From Pseudonocardia sp. C8 (GTDB taxonomy: Bacteria; Actinomycetota; Actinomycetes; Mycobacteriales; Pseudonocardiaceae): 64,000 nt of DNA. The translations under genes were made by a program, and so were the position numbers. The stretch's first letter is position 1, and every line of letters starts with the position of its first letter. This document shows positions 27,170-34,381 of the stretch, piece by piece. Location of the stretch: positions 4,427,501 through 4,491,500 of the forward strand of contig NZ_JACMTR010000002.1 in NCBI RefSeq assembly GCF_014267175.1, written 5' to 3'. The notes beneath the pieces are model-generated. The model did no database searches. It was not told the origin of the DNA and saw only the letters and a list, made by a program, of their open reading frames with translations.

Positions 27170-28731
27170 CGGTCACGCAGCACCGGCTTGACGACCTTGC
27201 CGCTCGGGTTGCGCGGGAGCGCGTCGACCAGCCGCAGGTGCCGCGGCCGCTTGTAGGCGGCCAGGCGCTCCCGCGCGAACGCCTCGATCTCGTCGGCGGT
27301 GGGCGGGTCGGCCGGGTCGCGCGGGGCGACGACGGCGAGCGGCGTCTCGCCCCACTTCGGGTCCGGCACGCCGATCAGCGCCACCTCGGCGATCTTGGGG
27401 TGCCCGGCGAGGACGTTCTCCACCTCGGCGCAGTAGATGTTCTCCCCACCGGAGATGATCATGTCCTTCTTGCGGTCGACGACGTAGAGGTAGCCGTCCT
27501 CGTCCTCCCGCACCAGGTCGCCGGAGTGGAACCAGCCGCCGCGGAACGCCTCGGCCGTCTCCTCGGGCTTGTTCCAGTACCCGCTCATCACCATCGGGCT
27601 GCGGTAGACGATCTCGCCGACCTCGCCGCGCGGGACGTCGTTCATGTCGTCGTCGACCACCCGGACCTCGACACCGATCATCGGGGTCCCCACCGAACCG
27701 ATCTTGCGCAGCGAGTCCTCACCGCGCAGGTAGGTGGTCACGGGGCTGCACTCGGTCTGGCCGAACGCGGTGCACACCTCGGCCTGCGGGAACGAGTCGA
27801 TCATCGTGCGGAGCAGCGTGGTGGACGCGGGCGCGGCACCCCAGGAGATCCGCCGCAGCCGCGAGAGGTCCTGGCCCGCCAGGTCGGGCACGGCGCACAC
27901 GGCCTGCCACTGCGCCGGCACCATGAAGCACGACGTGACGCCCTCCTCGGCGAGGGTGCGCACCGTGGCCGCCGGGTCGAACCCGCCCGAGGGCGGGATG
28001 ACGATCTTGCCGCCGGTCATCAGCACGGGCAGCATCCCGGACAGCCCGGCGATGTGGAACAGCGGCGCCGCCGACATCCACACCCGGTCGTCGGCGGTGA
28101 TGCCGAGCGTGGCCACCGAGCAGAACGCGTGCAGGTAGAGGTTGCGGTGGGTGAGCACCGCACCCTTCGGGAACCCGGTCGTCCCCGACGTGTACATGAT
28201 GTAGGCGGGGTCCTCGTCGGCCACCACGATCTCGTCCCACGTGGACGGGGCGGTGGCGAGGCGCTGCTCGTGCCCGGCGCCGTAGGTGAGGACCGCGCGG
28301 ACGTCCGGCGCCGACTCCCGGGCCTGCTCGACGGCCGGGGCCAGTCCCTCGTCGACGAGCACCAGGCAGGCCCCGCTGTCGCGCAGCACGTAGCCGATCT
28401 CGCCCGCGGTGAGCCGGAAGTTGACCGGCACCGCGATCGCGCCGATCCGCAGCACGGCCAGCCAGGACTCGACGACCTCGATGCTGTTGACCCCCAGGAC
28501 GGCGACCCGGTCGCCGTGCCCGGCCCCGTGCCCGGCCAGGACGTGGGCCAGCCGGGTCACCCGGTCGTCGAGCTCGGCGTAGGTCCGGCGGTGCCAGGGG
28601 TCGACCATCGCAGGCGCGTCCGGGGCGACCCGGGCGTGCCGGGCGACGAGGTCGCTCATCGTCATGCCCCGGCCGGGCGTGGTCGTCCCTGTCGTCGTCG
28701 GTGTCGTCGGTGCGGTCCGTGTCGCGGTCAT
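27148..28731 (-). CDS. Acyl-CoA ligase (FadD-type, AMP-forming)
   Basis: 527 residues. The AMP-binding P-loop YIMYTSGTTGFPKGAVLTH is near residue 175. The adenylation motif CTAFGQTECSPVTTYL, the hinge YLYVVDRKKDMIISGGENIY and the C-terminal catalytic Lys in NPSGKVVKPVLRDRY are all present. It activates a carboxylic acid to its CoA thioester; the nearby dehydrogenases and hydratases suggest a fatty or steroid-like acid. ATG 28731 has a GAGGA ribosome-binding site; an ATG at 28665 (MTMSDLVARHARV) fits the conserved part better and is the main alternative. It is the last gene of a five-gene minus-strand cluster starting at 32687. Confidence 0.9.
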   Translation of the reverse strand: MTATRTAPTTPTTTGTTTPGRGMTMSDLVARHARVAPDAPAMVDPWHRRTYAELDDRVTRLAHVLAGHGAGHGDRVAVLGVNSIEVVESWLAVLRIGAIAVPVNFRLTAGEIGYVLRDSGACLVLVDEGLAPAVEQARESAPDVRAVLTYGAGHEQRLATAPSTWDEIVVADEDPAYIMYTSGTTGFPKGAVLTHRNLYLHAFCSVATLGITADDRVWMSAAPLFHIAGLSGMLPVLMTGGKIVIPPSGGFDPAATVRTLAEEGVTSCFMVPAQWQAVCAVPDLAGQDLSRLRRISWGAAPASTTLLRTMIDSFPQAEVCTAFGQTECSPVTTYLRGEDSLRKIGSVGTPMIGVEVRVVDDDMNDVPRGEVGEIVYRSPMVMSGYWNKPEETAEAFRGGWFHSGDLVREDEDGYLYVVDRKKDMIISGGENIYCAEVENVLAGHPKIAEVALIGVPDPKWGETPLAVVAPRDPADPPTADEIEAFARERLAAYKRPRHLRLVDALPRNPSGKVVKPVLRDRYGSAEA

Positions 28732-28782
28732 CGGCGTCCTCGGCGTGCTCGCGGGTGGAACGGTGCGTCGTGCTGCGGACAG

Positions 28783-29550
28783 TCAGAAGATCGAGTACGC
28801 CCCGTCGACGACGATCTCGTCGCCGGTGTGGAAGCCCCCGATCCCGGCGGCGAGGTAGACGGCGAGCCGGGCGAAGTCACCGGGCTCGCCCCACCGCCGC
28901 TGCGGCATGCGTTTCAGGACGTTCTTCTCGAACGTCTCGTCGTGCAGCGTCGACGAGGCCAGCGGGGTCTCCGTCCAGCCCGCGACGATCGCGTGCGCGT
29001 TGATCCCGTACCGGGCCAGCTCGACGGCGCAGCCCTTGATGATCGCGGTCAGCCCGGCCTTGCTCGCCGCGTAGGCCTGGTTGCGGGGCGCCCCGTGCAC
29101 GGTCGACACGCTGGAGGTGCCGACCAGCACGCCACCGCCGCCGCGCTCGACCATGTGCCCGGCCGCGGCACGCAGCGTGAGGAAGGCGCCGTCGAGGTTG
29201 ATCCGGGTGACCCGGCGGAACTCGTCGAGCCCGGTGTCGACGAACCGGGTCCCGGACCCGTTGACGCCGGCGTTGGCGAAGCACGAGTCGACCCGGCCGA
29301 AGTGCTCGAGGGTCGCCGCGAAGGCCGTGGTGACCGCGTCCTCGTCGCCGACGTCGCAGTGCAGGGCGCGCACCCGGGTGCCGTGCGCGGCCAGCTCGGT
29401 CGCGGCCTTCTCGTTGCGCTCGGTGTTGGTGCCCCAGATGCAGACGTCGGCGCCGCACTGCGCGAGCCCGCGCGCCATCCCCAGCCCGATGCCGGAGTTG
29501 CCACCGGTGACCAGCGCGACGTGCCCGGTCAGGTCGAAGAGTCCACTCAT
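28783..29550 (-). CDS. Short-chain dehydrogenase/reductase
   Basis: 255 residues, classical SDR. The cofactor motif is TGGNSGIGLGMARGL (residues 14-28), the structural NAG appears as FANAGVNGSG, the catalytic Ser lies in VGTSSVSTVHG and the YxxxK pair in AYAASKAGL. It ends with GDEIVVDGAYSIF, the common C-terminus of FabG-like proteins. WGTNTERNEKAA after beta-2 lacks an acidic residue, so either NAD or NADP could be used. The start ATG overlaps the crotonase stop (ATGA). In this acyl-CoA cluster it most likely oxidises a 3-hydroxyacyl-CoA or a related hydroxy group. Confidence 0.9.
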   Translation of the reverse strand: MSGLFDLTGHVALVTGGNSGIGLGMARGLAQCGADVCIWGTNTERNEKAATELAAHGTRVRALHCDVGDEDAVTTAFAATLEHFGRVDSCFANAGVNGSGTRFVDTGLDEFRRVTRINLDGAFLTLRAAAGHMVERGGGGVLVGTSSVSTVHGAPRNQAYAASKAGLTAIIKGCAVELARYGINAHAIVAGWTETPLASSTLHDETFEKNVLKRMPQRRWGEPGDFARLAVYLAAGIGGFHTGDEIVVDGAYSIF

Positions 29551-30332
29551 CTCACGGCCCATTCCCCGGTGAACTCCGGTTCTCGCTTCTCGTTGAACGC
29601 CGCGAACGCCGCCGGTGCGTCGGCGGTGGCGAAGTTGACCGCCTGCGTGCGGGCCTCGCTCGCCAGCGCCTCGCGCATCGTGCGGTCGGCGTTCTCGTGC
29701 AGCAACGCCTTGGACTGCGCCACCGCCACCGGGGCCGCCGCGGCCAGCCGGGCCCCGAGGTCGGCCACGAACCCGTCGATCCCGGCGGCGTCGACGACCC
29801 AGGTGACCAGGCCGAGCCGGTGCGCCTCCGCGGCGTCGATCGTCTCGGCGAGCAGCGCGAGCCGCTTGGCCTGCTGCATCCCCACCAGGCGGGGCAGCAG
29901 CCACGAGCCCCCGAAGTCCAGCGACAGCCCGCGCCGGGCGAAGATCTGGGAGAACCGTGCCGCCGGCGTGGCGACGACGAGGTCGCAGCCCAGCGCCAGG
30001 TTCCAGCCCGCGCCGACGGCGACGCCGTCCACCTGCGCGATCGACGGCACCGGCAGCTCGTGCAGCAGCAACGCGACCTCGTTGACCCGCCGCATCCGGT
30101 CCAGCGGATGCCCGGCGGAGACCCCGCCGGACAGGTCGGCGCCCGCGCAGAACGCCCCGCCGGCCCCGGTGAGCACGACCGCACGCACGTCCGCGTCGTC
30201 GCGGGCCACGGTGAGCTGGTCCCGCAGCGCGCCCCACAGCGCGGCGTCGACGGCGTTCTTCCGCCGCGGCCGGTTCAGGGTGAGCGTGAGCACCCCGCCG
30301 TCGCGGCGGGTGAGCAGGACGTCCTCGCCCAT
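29547..30332 (-). CDS. Crotonase-family protein, enoyl-CoA isomerase-like
   Basis: 261 residues with the crotonase fold: FCAGADLSGG and VAVGAGWNLALGCDLV form the oxyanion hole. The Glu that normally follows the glycine segment is Asn (GAGWNLAL), and the second Glu site reads RRGLSLDFGGSW, with an Asp further on. This pattern is seen in PaaG-like isomerases and other non-hydratase crotonases. It lies 7 bp after the acyl-CoA dehydrogenase and overlaps the SDR by 4 nt. A role in shifting a double bond, or in a modified hydration step of the same pathway, is likely. Confidence 0.85.
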   Translation of the reverse strand: MGEDVLLTRRDGGVLTLTLNRPRRKNAVDAALWGALRDQLTVARDDADVRAVVLTGAGGAFCAGADLSGGVSAGHPLDRMRRVNEVALLLHELPVPSIAQVDGVAVGAGWNLALGCDLVVATPAARFSQIFARRGLSLDFGGSWLLPRLVGMQQAKRLALLAETIDAAEAHRLGLVTWVVDAAGIDGFVADLGARLAAAAPVAVAQSKALLHENADRTMREALASEARTQAVNFATADAPAAFAAFNEKREPEFTGEWAVR

Positions 30333-30339
30333 GGCCGTC

Positions 30340-31449
30340 CTACACCCCGATCCGGTCGGCGAGCCGGGCGCGGTGGCCCGACGGCGGGCCCAGCAGCTGC
30401 TCGGCGCTCTTGGCCCGCTTGTAGAACAGGTGCGCGTCGTGCTCCCAGGTGTAGCCGATCCCGCCGTGGTACTGGATCATGCCGGTGGCGGTGGTGAACG
30501 CGGCCGGGCCGATGTAGGTCTGGGCGAGCGCGGCGGCCACCGGCAGCTCCGCCCGGTCGTGGTCGGCGGTCCAGGCGGCATGCCGCAGCACCGAGACCGC
30601 GAGCTCCCAGGCGCTGTACATGTCGGCGCAGCCGTGCTTGACCGCCTGGTAGGAGCCGATCGGGCGGCCGAACTGCACCCGCACCTTCGCGTGGTCGACG
30701 GTCAGCTCCATCGCGCGCTGCAGGAGGCCGGCCTGCTCGGCGGCCAGTGCCACGGCCGCGAGGTCGGCCACCAGGTCCACCGCGGCCGCGGCGTCGGCGG
30801 TCGCGAGCCGGCGGGCCGGGGTGCCGTCGAACTCGAGGCGGGCGACGCGGCGGGTCGGGTCCAGCCCGGTCAGGCGCGTGCGGGCGAGCCCGGCGGCACC
30901 GGCATCGACGGCGAACCACCCCGGCCCGTCCGGGGTCCGCGCGACGACGAGCACGACGTCGGCGGTGTCCCCGGCGAGCACCGGCGTCTTGACCCCGGTG
31001 AGCTCCCACCGGCCGTCCCGCTCGGCGGCCGTGGTGTCCCCGCCGGTCCGGTCCCACTCCCCGCCGTGCTCGGCGACGGCCACGGTGCCGACCAGCTCGC
31101 CGGCCGCGAGCCGCGGGAGCAGCTCGGCGCGGGCACCGTCGTCGTCGAGGGCCAGGAGGGCGTCGGTGGCCAGCACCGCGGAGGCGAGGAACGGCACCGG
31201 GGTGAGCGCGCGTCCCAGCTCCTCGGCGACGACCGACCGGTCCACGTGGCCCGCGCCGGCACCGCCCAGCTCCTCGGGCACCACCAGCCCGAGCACGCCG
31301 AGACCGGCGAGCCCGGTCCACACCGCAGGGTCGTGGCCGGGGTCGCCGTCCATCACGGCGCGGACCCGCTCGGACGGGGCCCGGTCGGCCAGGAACTTCC
31401 GCACCGCCGCGCGCAGGTCCTCCTGCTCGGCGTCGAGCACGAGCTTCAC
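30340..31449 (-). CDS. Acyl-CoA dehydrogenase, smaller subunit type
   Basis: 369 residues. The N-terminal helical domain and the FAD-binding middle region are shortened and divergent (VAVAEHGGEW in place of the usual TEPxAGSD), and the C-terminal helices keep RVQFGRPIGSYQAVKHGCAD and IQYHGGIGYTWEHDAHLFYKR. Such proteins often pair with a canonical dehydrogenase as an alpha2beta2 heterotetramer, as in mycobacterial FadE28/FadE29-type steroid enzymes. Here the partner gene (31446-32687) overlaps by 4 nt, which supports this. A missing FAD motif in one subunit would be consistent with such a complex; direct proof needs expression of both. Confidence 0.87.
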   Translation of the reverse strand: MKLVLDAEQEDLRAAVRKFLADRAPSERVRAVMDGDPGHDPAVWTGLAGLGVLGLVVPEELGGAGAGHVDRSVVAEELGRALTPVPFLASAVLATDALLALDDDGARAELLPRLAAGELVGTVAVAEHGGEWDRTGGDTTAAERDGRWELTGVKTPVLAGDTADVVLVVARTPDGPGWFAVDAGAAGLARTRLTGLDPTRRVARLEFDGTPARRLATADAAAAVDLVADLAAVALAAEQAGLLQRAMELTVDHAKVRVQFGRPIGSYQAVKHGCADMYSAWELAVSVLRHAAWTADHDRAELPVAAALAQTYIGPAAFTTATGMIQYHGGIGYTWEHDAHLFYKRAKSAEQLLGPPSGHRARLADRIGV

Positions 31450-32687
31450 CGGTCCCCCTCCCGTCGCCGGGTGCCGACCGCGAGATCGCGGAACGGCACG
31501 TCCCGGTCCACCTGGGGCTCCTTCGGGAGCCCGAGGATCCGCTCGCCGATGATGCTGCGCTGGATCTCGTTGGTGCCGCCGGCGATGCTCGACGCCGGGG
31601 CCGAGTTGATCGCGAGCGCGAGCTCGGCGGCGCGCTCGTCACCCGGGTCCCAGGCCACCGCGTCCGCCCCCGCGATCTCGCCCGCGACCTCGATGGCCCG
31701 CCGGGCCTGCAGCGCGCCGGCCAGCTTGGCGACCGACCCGCGGGCGCCCGGCGACCGTCCCGCCGCGGCCTCCTGCCGCATCCGGACGTTGAGCAGCTCG
31801 AGCGCGCGCTCGTGCGCGTAGAGCTCGGCGAGCCGATCGCGCCGCACCGGGTCGCGGCCGGCACCGGTCCGGCGGGCCAGCTCGGCGAGCGAGGCGAACT
31901 CGAGCGGGTTGGACCGCGCCCGCTGCCGGCCGCCGATCGACACCCGCTCGTGCCCGAGCATCGTCACGGCGGCGGCCCAGCCCCCGCCGATCTCGCCGAG
32001 CACGTCCTGCGCCGGGATCTCGACGTCGTCGAAGTAGACCTCGTTGAACGGGGCCCGCCCGGACATGTCCTTGAGCGGGCGCACCGTGACCCCGGGCGCG
32101 TGCATGTCGACGACGAACATGGTCAGCCCGGCGTGCTTGGGCCGGTCCGGGTCGGTGCGCGCGAGCAGGGCGCCGAAGTCGGCGAACTGGGCGTTGGTCG
32201 TCCACACCTTCTGGCCGTTGACCACCCACCGGTCCCCGTCGCGGACCGCCCGGGTCTGCAGGCTCGCGACGTCGGAGCCGGCGCCGGGCTCGGAGAACAG
32301 CTGGCACCAGATCTCCTCGCCGCGCAGCAGCGGCGGCAGGTAGCGCCGCTGCTGCTCCGCGGTGCCGAGGTCGACGACGGTCGGCCCGCACATCCCCATC
32401 CCGATCATGAACGGGTACAGCGGGAGGTCGTACGCGGCGGCCTCGTCGGCGAACACCTGCTGCTCGGCCTGGCCGAGGCCCTGCCCGCCCATCTCCCGCG
32501 GCCAGGTGATACCGGCGTAGCCCGCGTCGTGCAGCGCGGCCTGGAACTCCCGGGCCGTGCGCAGGTACTCCTCACCGGACAGCCCGGCGACCGGGCCGGG
32601 TGCGTGCTTCTCGAGCCAGGTCCGCAGCGCGCGGCGGTACTCCTGCAGCACCGCGCTCTCGTTCCCGGTCTCCTCGACCGCGGTCAT
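31446..32687 (-). CDS. Acyl-CoA dehydrogenase, canonical subunit
   Basis: 413 residues from ATG 32687 with GGAGGGAG as ribosome-binding site. FAD/substrate-binding motifs are intact: LFSEPGAGSDVASLQTRA (near residue 130), VNGQKVWTTNAQFADF and MLGHERVSIGG. The C-terminal SIAGGTNEIQRSIIGERILG is typical of the family. It introduces the first double bond into an acyl-CoA, passing electrons to ETF. As first gene of the minus-strand cluster it follows an operator-like palindrome at 32724-32743, shared with the divergent TetR gene, so repression by that regulator is expected. Overlaps the partner dehydrogenase (ATGA). Confidence 0.92.
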   Translation of the reverse strand: MTAVEETGNESAVLQEYRRALRTWLEKHAPGPVAGLSGEEYLRTAREFQAALHDAGYAGITWPREMGGQGLGQAEQQVFADEAAAYDLPLYPFMIGMGMCGPTVVDLGTAEQQRRYLPPLLRGEEIWCQLFSEPGAGSDVASLQTRAVRDGDRWVVNGQKVWTTNAQFADFGALLARTDPDRPKHAGLTMFVVDMHAPGVTVRPLKDMSGRAPFNEVYFDDVEIPAQDVLGEIGGGWAAAVTMLGHERVSIGGRQRARSNPLEFASLAELARRTGAGRDPVRRDRLAELYAHERALELLNVRMRQEAAAGRSPGARGSVAKLAGALQARRAIEVAGEIAGADAVAWDPGDERAAELALAINSAPASSIAGGTNEIQRSIIGERILGLPKEPQVDRDVPFRDLAVGTRRREGDR

Positions 32688-32723
32688 GCGCCGCTCCCTC
32701 CACGTCGACGGGGGCGCGCCGAA

Positions 32724-32743
32724 CTTACCGATCAATCGTTAAG
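32724..32743. promoter_or_regulatory. Palindromic operator-like site between dehydrogenase and TetR genes
   Basis: The 20-bp sequence has the form CTTA-N-CGAT-NN-ATCG-N-TAAG, with 16 of 20 positions symmetrical. It lies 36 bp upstream of the acyl-CoA dehydrogenase start and 44 bp upstream of the TetR GTG at 32788, an ideal place to control both. A related palindrome follows the TetR gene at 33449. Confidence 0.6.
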
Positions 32744-32787
32744 TGCACAACGCTCCGCCGGCCGCCGGGATCGGTCATGCTGTCGCG

Positions 32788-33453
32788 GTGAGCACCGCAC
32801 CCGCCGAGCCGGACGTTCCCGAGAGGAGCGCCAGCGGAACGAGCATCGATACCGCTTCGCCCCCGCGCGGCGGCGGCCGGGACGCCATCACCGCGGCCGC
32901 GCGCGAGAGCTTCGCCGAACGCGGGTACCACGGCACGTCCATCCGGGACATCGCCCGCCGGGCCGGCCTGTCGCTGTCGGCGCTCTACTACTGGCACCCG
33001 AGCAAGCAGCACCTGCTGGCCGCCCTGGTGGAGGAGATCACCCACGACTACTTCGAGCGGTGCGACCGCGCGCTGCGCGAGGCCGGCGACGACCCCGCCG
33101 ACCGGCTGCGCGCGCTGGTCCGGGTCACCGTCGAGTACCGGGTGAGCCGGCGGGTGGAGAGCAACATCGCCACCCTCGAGTGGCGCAACCTCGACCCGGA
33201 CAACCGGGAGCGCCTCGCAGGGCTGCGCCGCGCCGCCACCGAGCTCTGGGCCGGGATCATCGCCGACGGCGTCGCGCGGGGCACGTTCCGCGTCGCGTAC
33301 CCGGACGACGCCCGGCGGGCGATCGTCGCGGCCTGCAACGCGATCGCCCAGTGGTACGAGCCCGGTGGGGAGATCACGTTGCCGGAGCTGGTCGACCGCT
33401 ACACCGCGATCGCGCTGCGGGTCGTCGACCACCACGACCGAGCCCCTTCTTAA
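32788..33453 (+). CDS. TetR-family repressor of the acyl-CoA cluster
   Basis: 221 residues. The DNA-binding domain reads AARESFAERGYHGTSIRDI and ARRAGLSLSALYYWHPSK (residues about 35-75), a clear TetR helix-turn-helix. The C-terminal ligand domain is of the TetR_C_33 type seen in fatty-acid and CoA-thioester responsive regulators (VEYRVSRRVESNIATLEWRN). It is divergent from the acyl-CoA dehydrogenase operon, with a palindrome between, and is followed after 25 bp by a crotonase, so it probably represses both units until an acyl-CoA binds. GTG 32788 was chosen; a GTG at 32743, directly at the operator, would add 15 residues. Confidence 0.85.
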   Translation: MSTAPAEPDVPERSASGTSIDTASPPRGGGRDAITAAARESFAERGYHGTSIRDIARRAGLSLSALYYWHPSKQHLLAALVEEITHDYFERCDRALREAGDDPADRLRALVRVTVEYRVSRRVESNIATLEWRNLDPDNRERLAGLRRAATELWAGIIADGVARGTFRVAYPDDARRAIVAACNAIAQWYEPGGEITLPELVDRYTAIALRVVDHHDRAPS

Positions 33454-33464
33454 CGATCGTTCAG
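33449..33464. promoter_or_regulatory. Second palindromic operator-like site before a crotonase gene
   Basis: CTTAACGATCGTTCAG is a 16-bp near-palindrome with the perfect core AACGATCGTT. It contains the TetR stop codon and lies 15 bp before the crotonase ATG. Its half-sites (CTTAACG and CGTT) are like those at 32724, with a shorter spacing. Autoregulation or control of the crotonase by the TetR protein is a reasonable inference. Confidence 0.5.
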
Positions 33465-33478
33465 CTAAGGTGGCCGGC

Positions 33479-34300
33479 ATGAGCGGGATCGACGGCGCCG
33501 ACCGGGTCCGTGTCACCGTCACCGGCGGGATCGCCGACGTCCGGCTGTCCCGCCCGGACAAGCGCAACGCGCTGGACCCGGCCATGTTCGAGGCCCTGGT
33601 CACCACCGGCGAACGGCTGCGCACCGAGCCGAGGGTGCGCGTGGTCGTGCTCTCCGGGGAGGGCCCGGACTTCTGCGCGGGGCTCGACTTCGGCGCGTTC
33701 CGGGCCATGGCCGAGGGGGAACGGCTGTCGGCGCGCGTGCAGCTGCCGCCCTCGGACGGCCCGGCCCGGGCCACCGGGCAGCGGGCGGCCCACGTGTGGG
33801 CGGAGCTGCCGGTGCCGGTGATCGCCGCGGTGCAGGGCAACGCGCTCGGGGGCGGGCTGCAGATCGCGCTGGGTGCCGACATCCGCATCGTCGCCCCGGA
33901 CGCCCGGCTGTCGGTGCGGGAGATCGTGTGGGGGCTCGTCCCGGACATGACCGGCAGCCAGCTGCTGCCGGAGCTCGTCGGCCGCGACGTCGCCAAGGAG
34001 CTCACGCTCACCGGTCGCACGGTCGGCGGCACCGAGGCGGTGACGATCGGGCTCGCCACCCGGGCCGACGCCGACCCGCTCGGTGCCGCGCTGGCGCTGG
34101 CCCGCGAGATCGCCGGCCGCAGCCCGCACGCGGTGCGTGCCGCGAAGCGGCTGCTGGACCTCGCCGGACGGGTCGACCTCGCGACCGGGTTCGCCGCCGA
34201 GCAGGCCGAGATCGGGGCGCTGATCGGGAGCCCGAACCAGGTGGAGGCCGTCACGGCCGGCTTCGAGAAGCGCGCCCCGGTCTTCGACGAATCCTCCTGA
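33479..34300 (+). CDS. Crotonase/enoyl-CoA hydratase family protein
   Basis: 273 residues from ATG 33479 with AAGGTGG as ribosome-binding site. The oxyanion-hole segments are FCAGLDFGAF and GNALGGGLQIALGADI. The first catalytic Glu is replaced by Gln (GGLQIAL), whereas the second is kept (SVREIVWGLVPDMTGSQ), and an Asp follows it, a pattern of crotonases often annotated as enoyl-CoA hydratase-related. It lies behind the TetR gene, probably transcribed with it or from the promoter at the 33449 palindrome. The stretch LTLTGRTVGGTEAVTIGL is ordinary for the family. The exact reaction remains open. Confidence 0.85.
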   Translation: MSGIDGADRVRVTVTGGIADVRLSRPDKRNALDPAMFEALVTTGERLRTEPRVRVVVLSGEGPDFCAGLDFGAFRAMAEGERLSARVQLPPSDGPARATGQRAAHVWAELPVPVIAAVQGNALGGGLQIALGADIRIVAPDARLSVREIVWGLVPDMTGSQLLPELVGRDVAKELTLTGRTVGGTEAVTIGLATRADADPLGAALALAREIAGRSPHAVRAAKRLLDLAGRVDLATGFAAEQAEIGALIGSPNQVEAVTAGFEKRAPVFDESS

Positions 34301-34368
34301 CGACCGGCACCGGACTGCGATCCGGCAACGGTCCCCGACCGCGCTCGGCGGGCACCGGCCGGGGCCAG

Positions 34369-34374
34369 TACGGT
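34369..34374 (+). promoter_or_regulatory. Probable -10 box of a leaderless glgB promoter
   Basis: TACGGT lies 7 nt before the GTG start of glgB, the standard distance for leaderless transcripts in actinobacteria. The same hexamer with the same spacing precedes the DivIVA-like gene, and the hexamer also occurs upstream of glgE. No ribosome-binding site is visible before the GTG, in keeping with a leaderless message. Confidence 0.45.
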
Positions 34375-34381
34375 TCCGCAG

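Noticed and set aside
27238..31821. A 1527-codon open frame on the plus strand
   Set aside because: It runs antisense to five clear acyl-CoA genes. Long antisense frames are normal at this GC content and no domain was seen.
32724..32743. KstR/KstR2 steroid-regulator operator
   Set aside because: The palindrome does not match the recalled KstR (AAC-N-GTT type) or KstR2 (CAAG/CTTG) patterns, although the neighbouring dehydrogenases resemble steroid enzymes.
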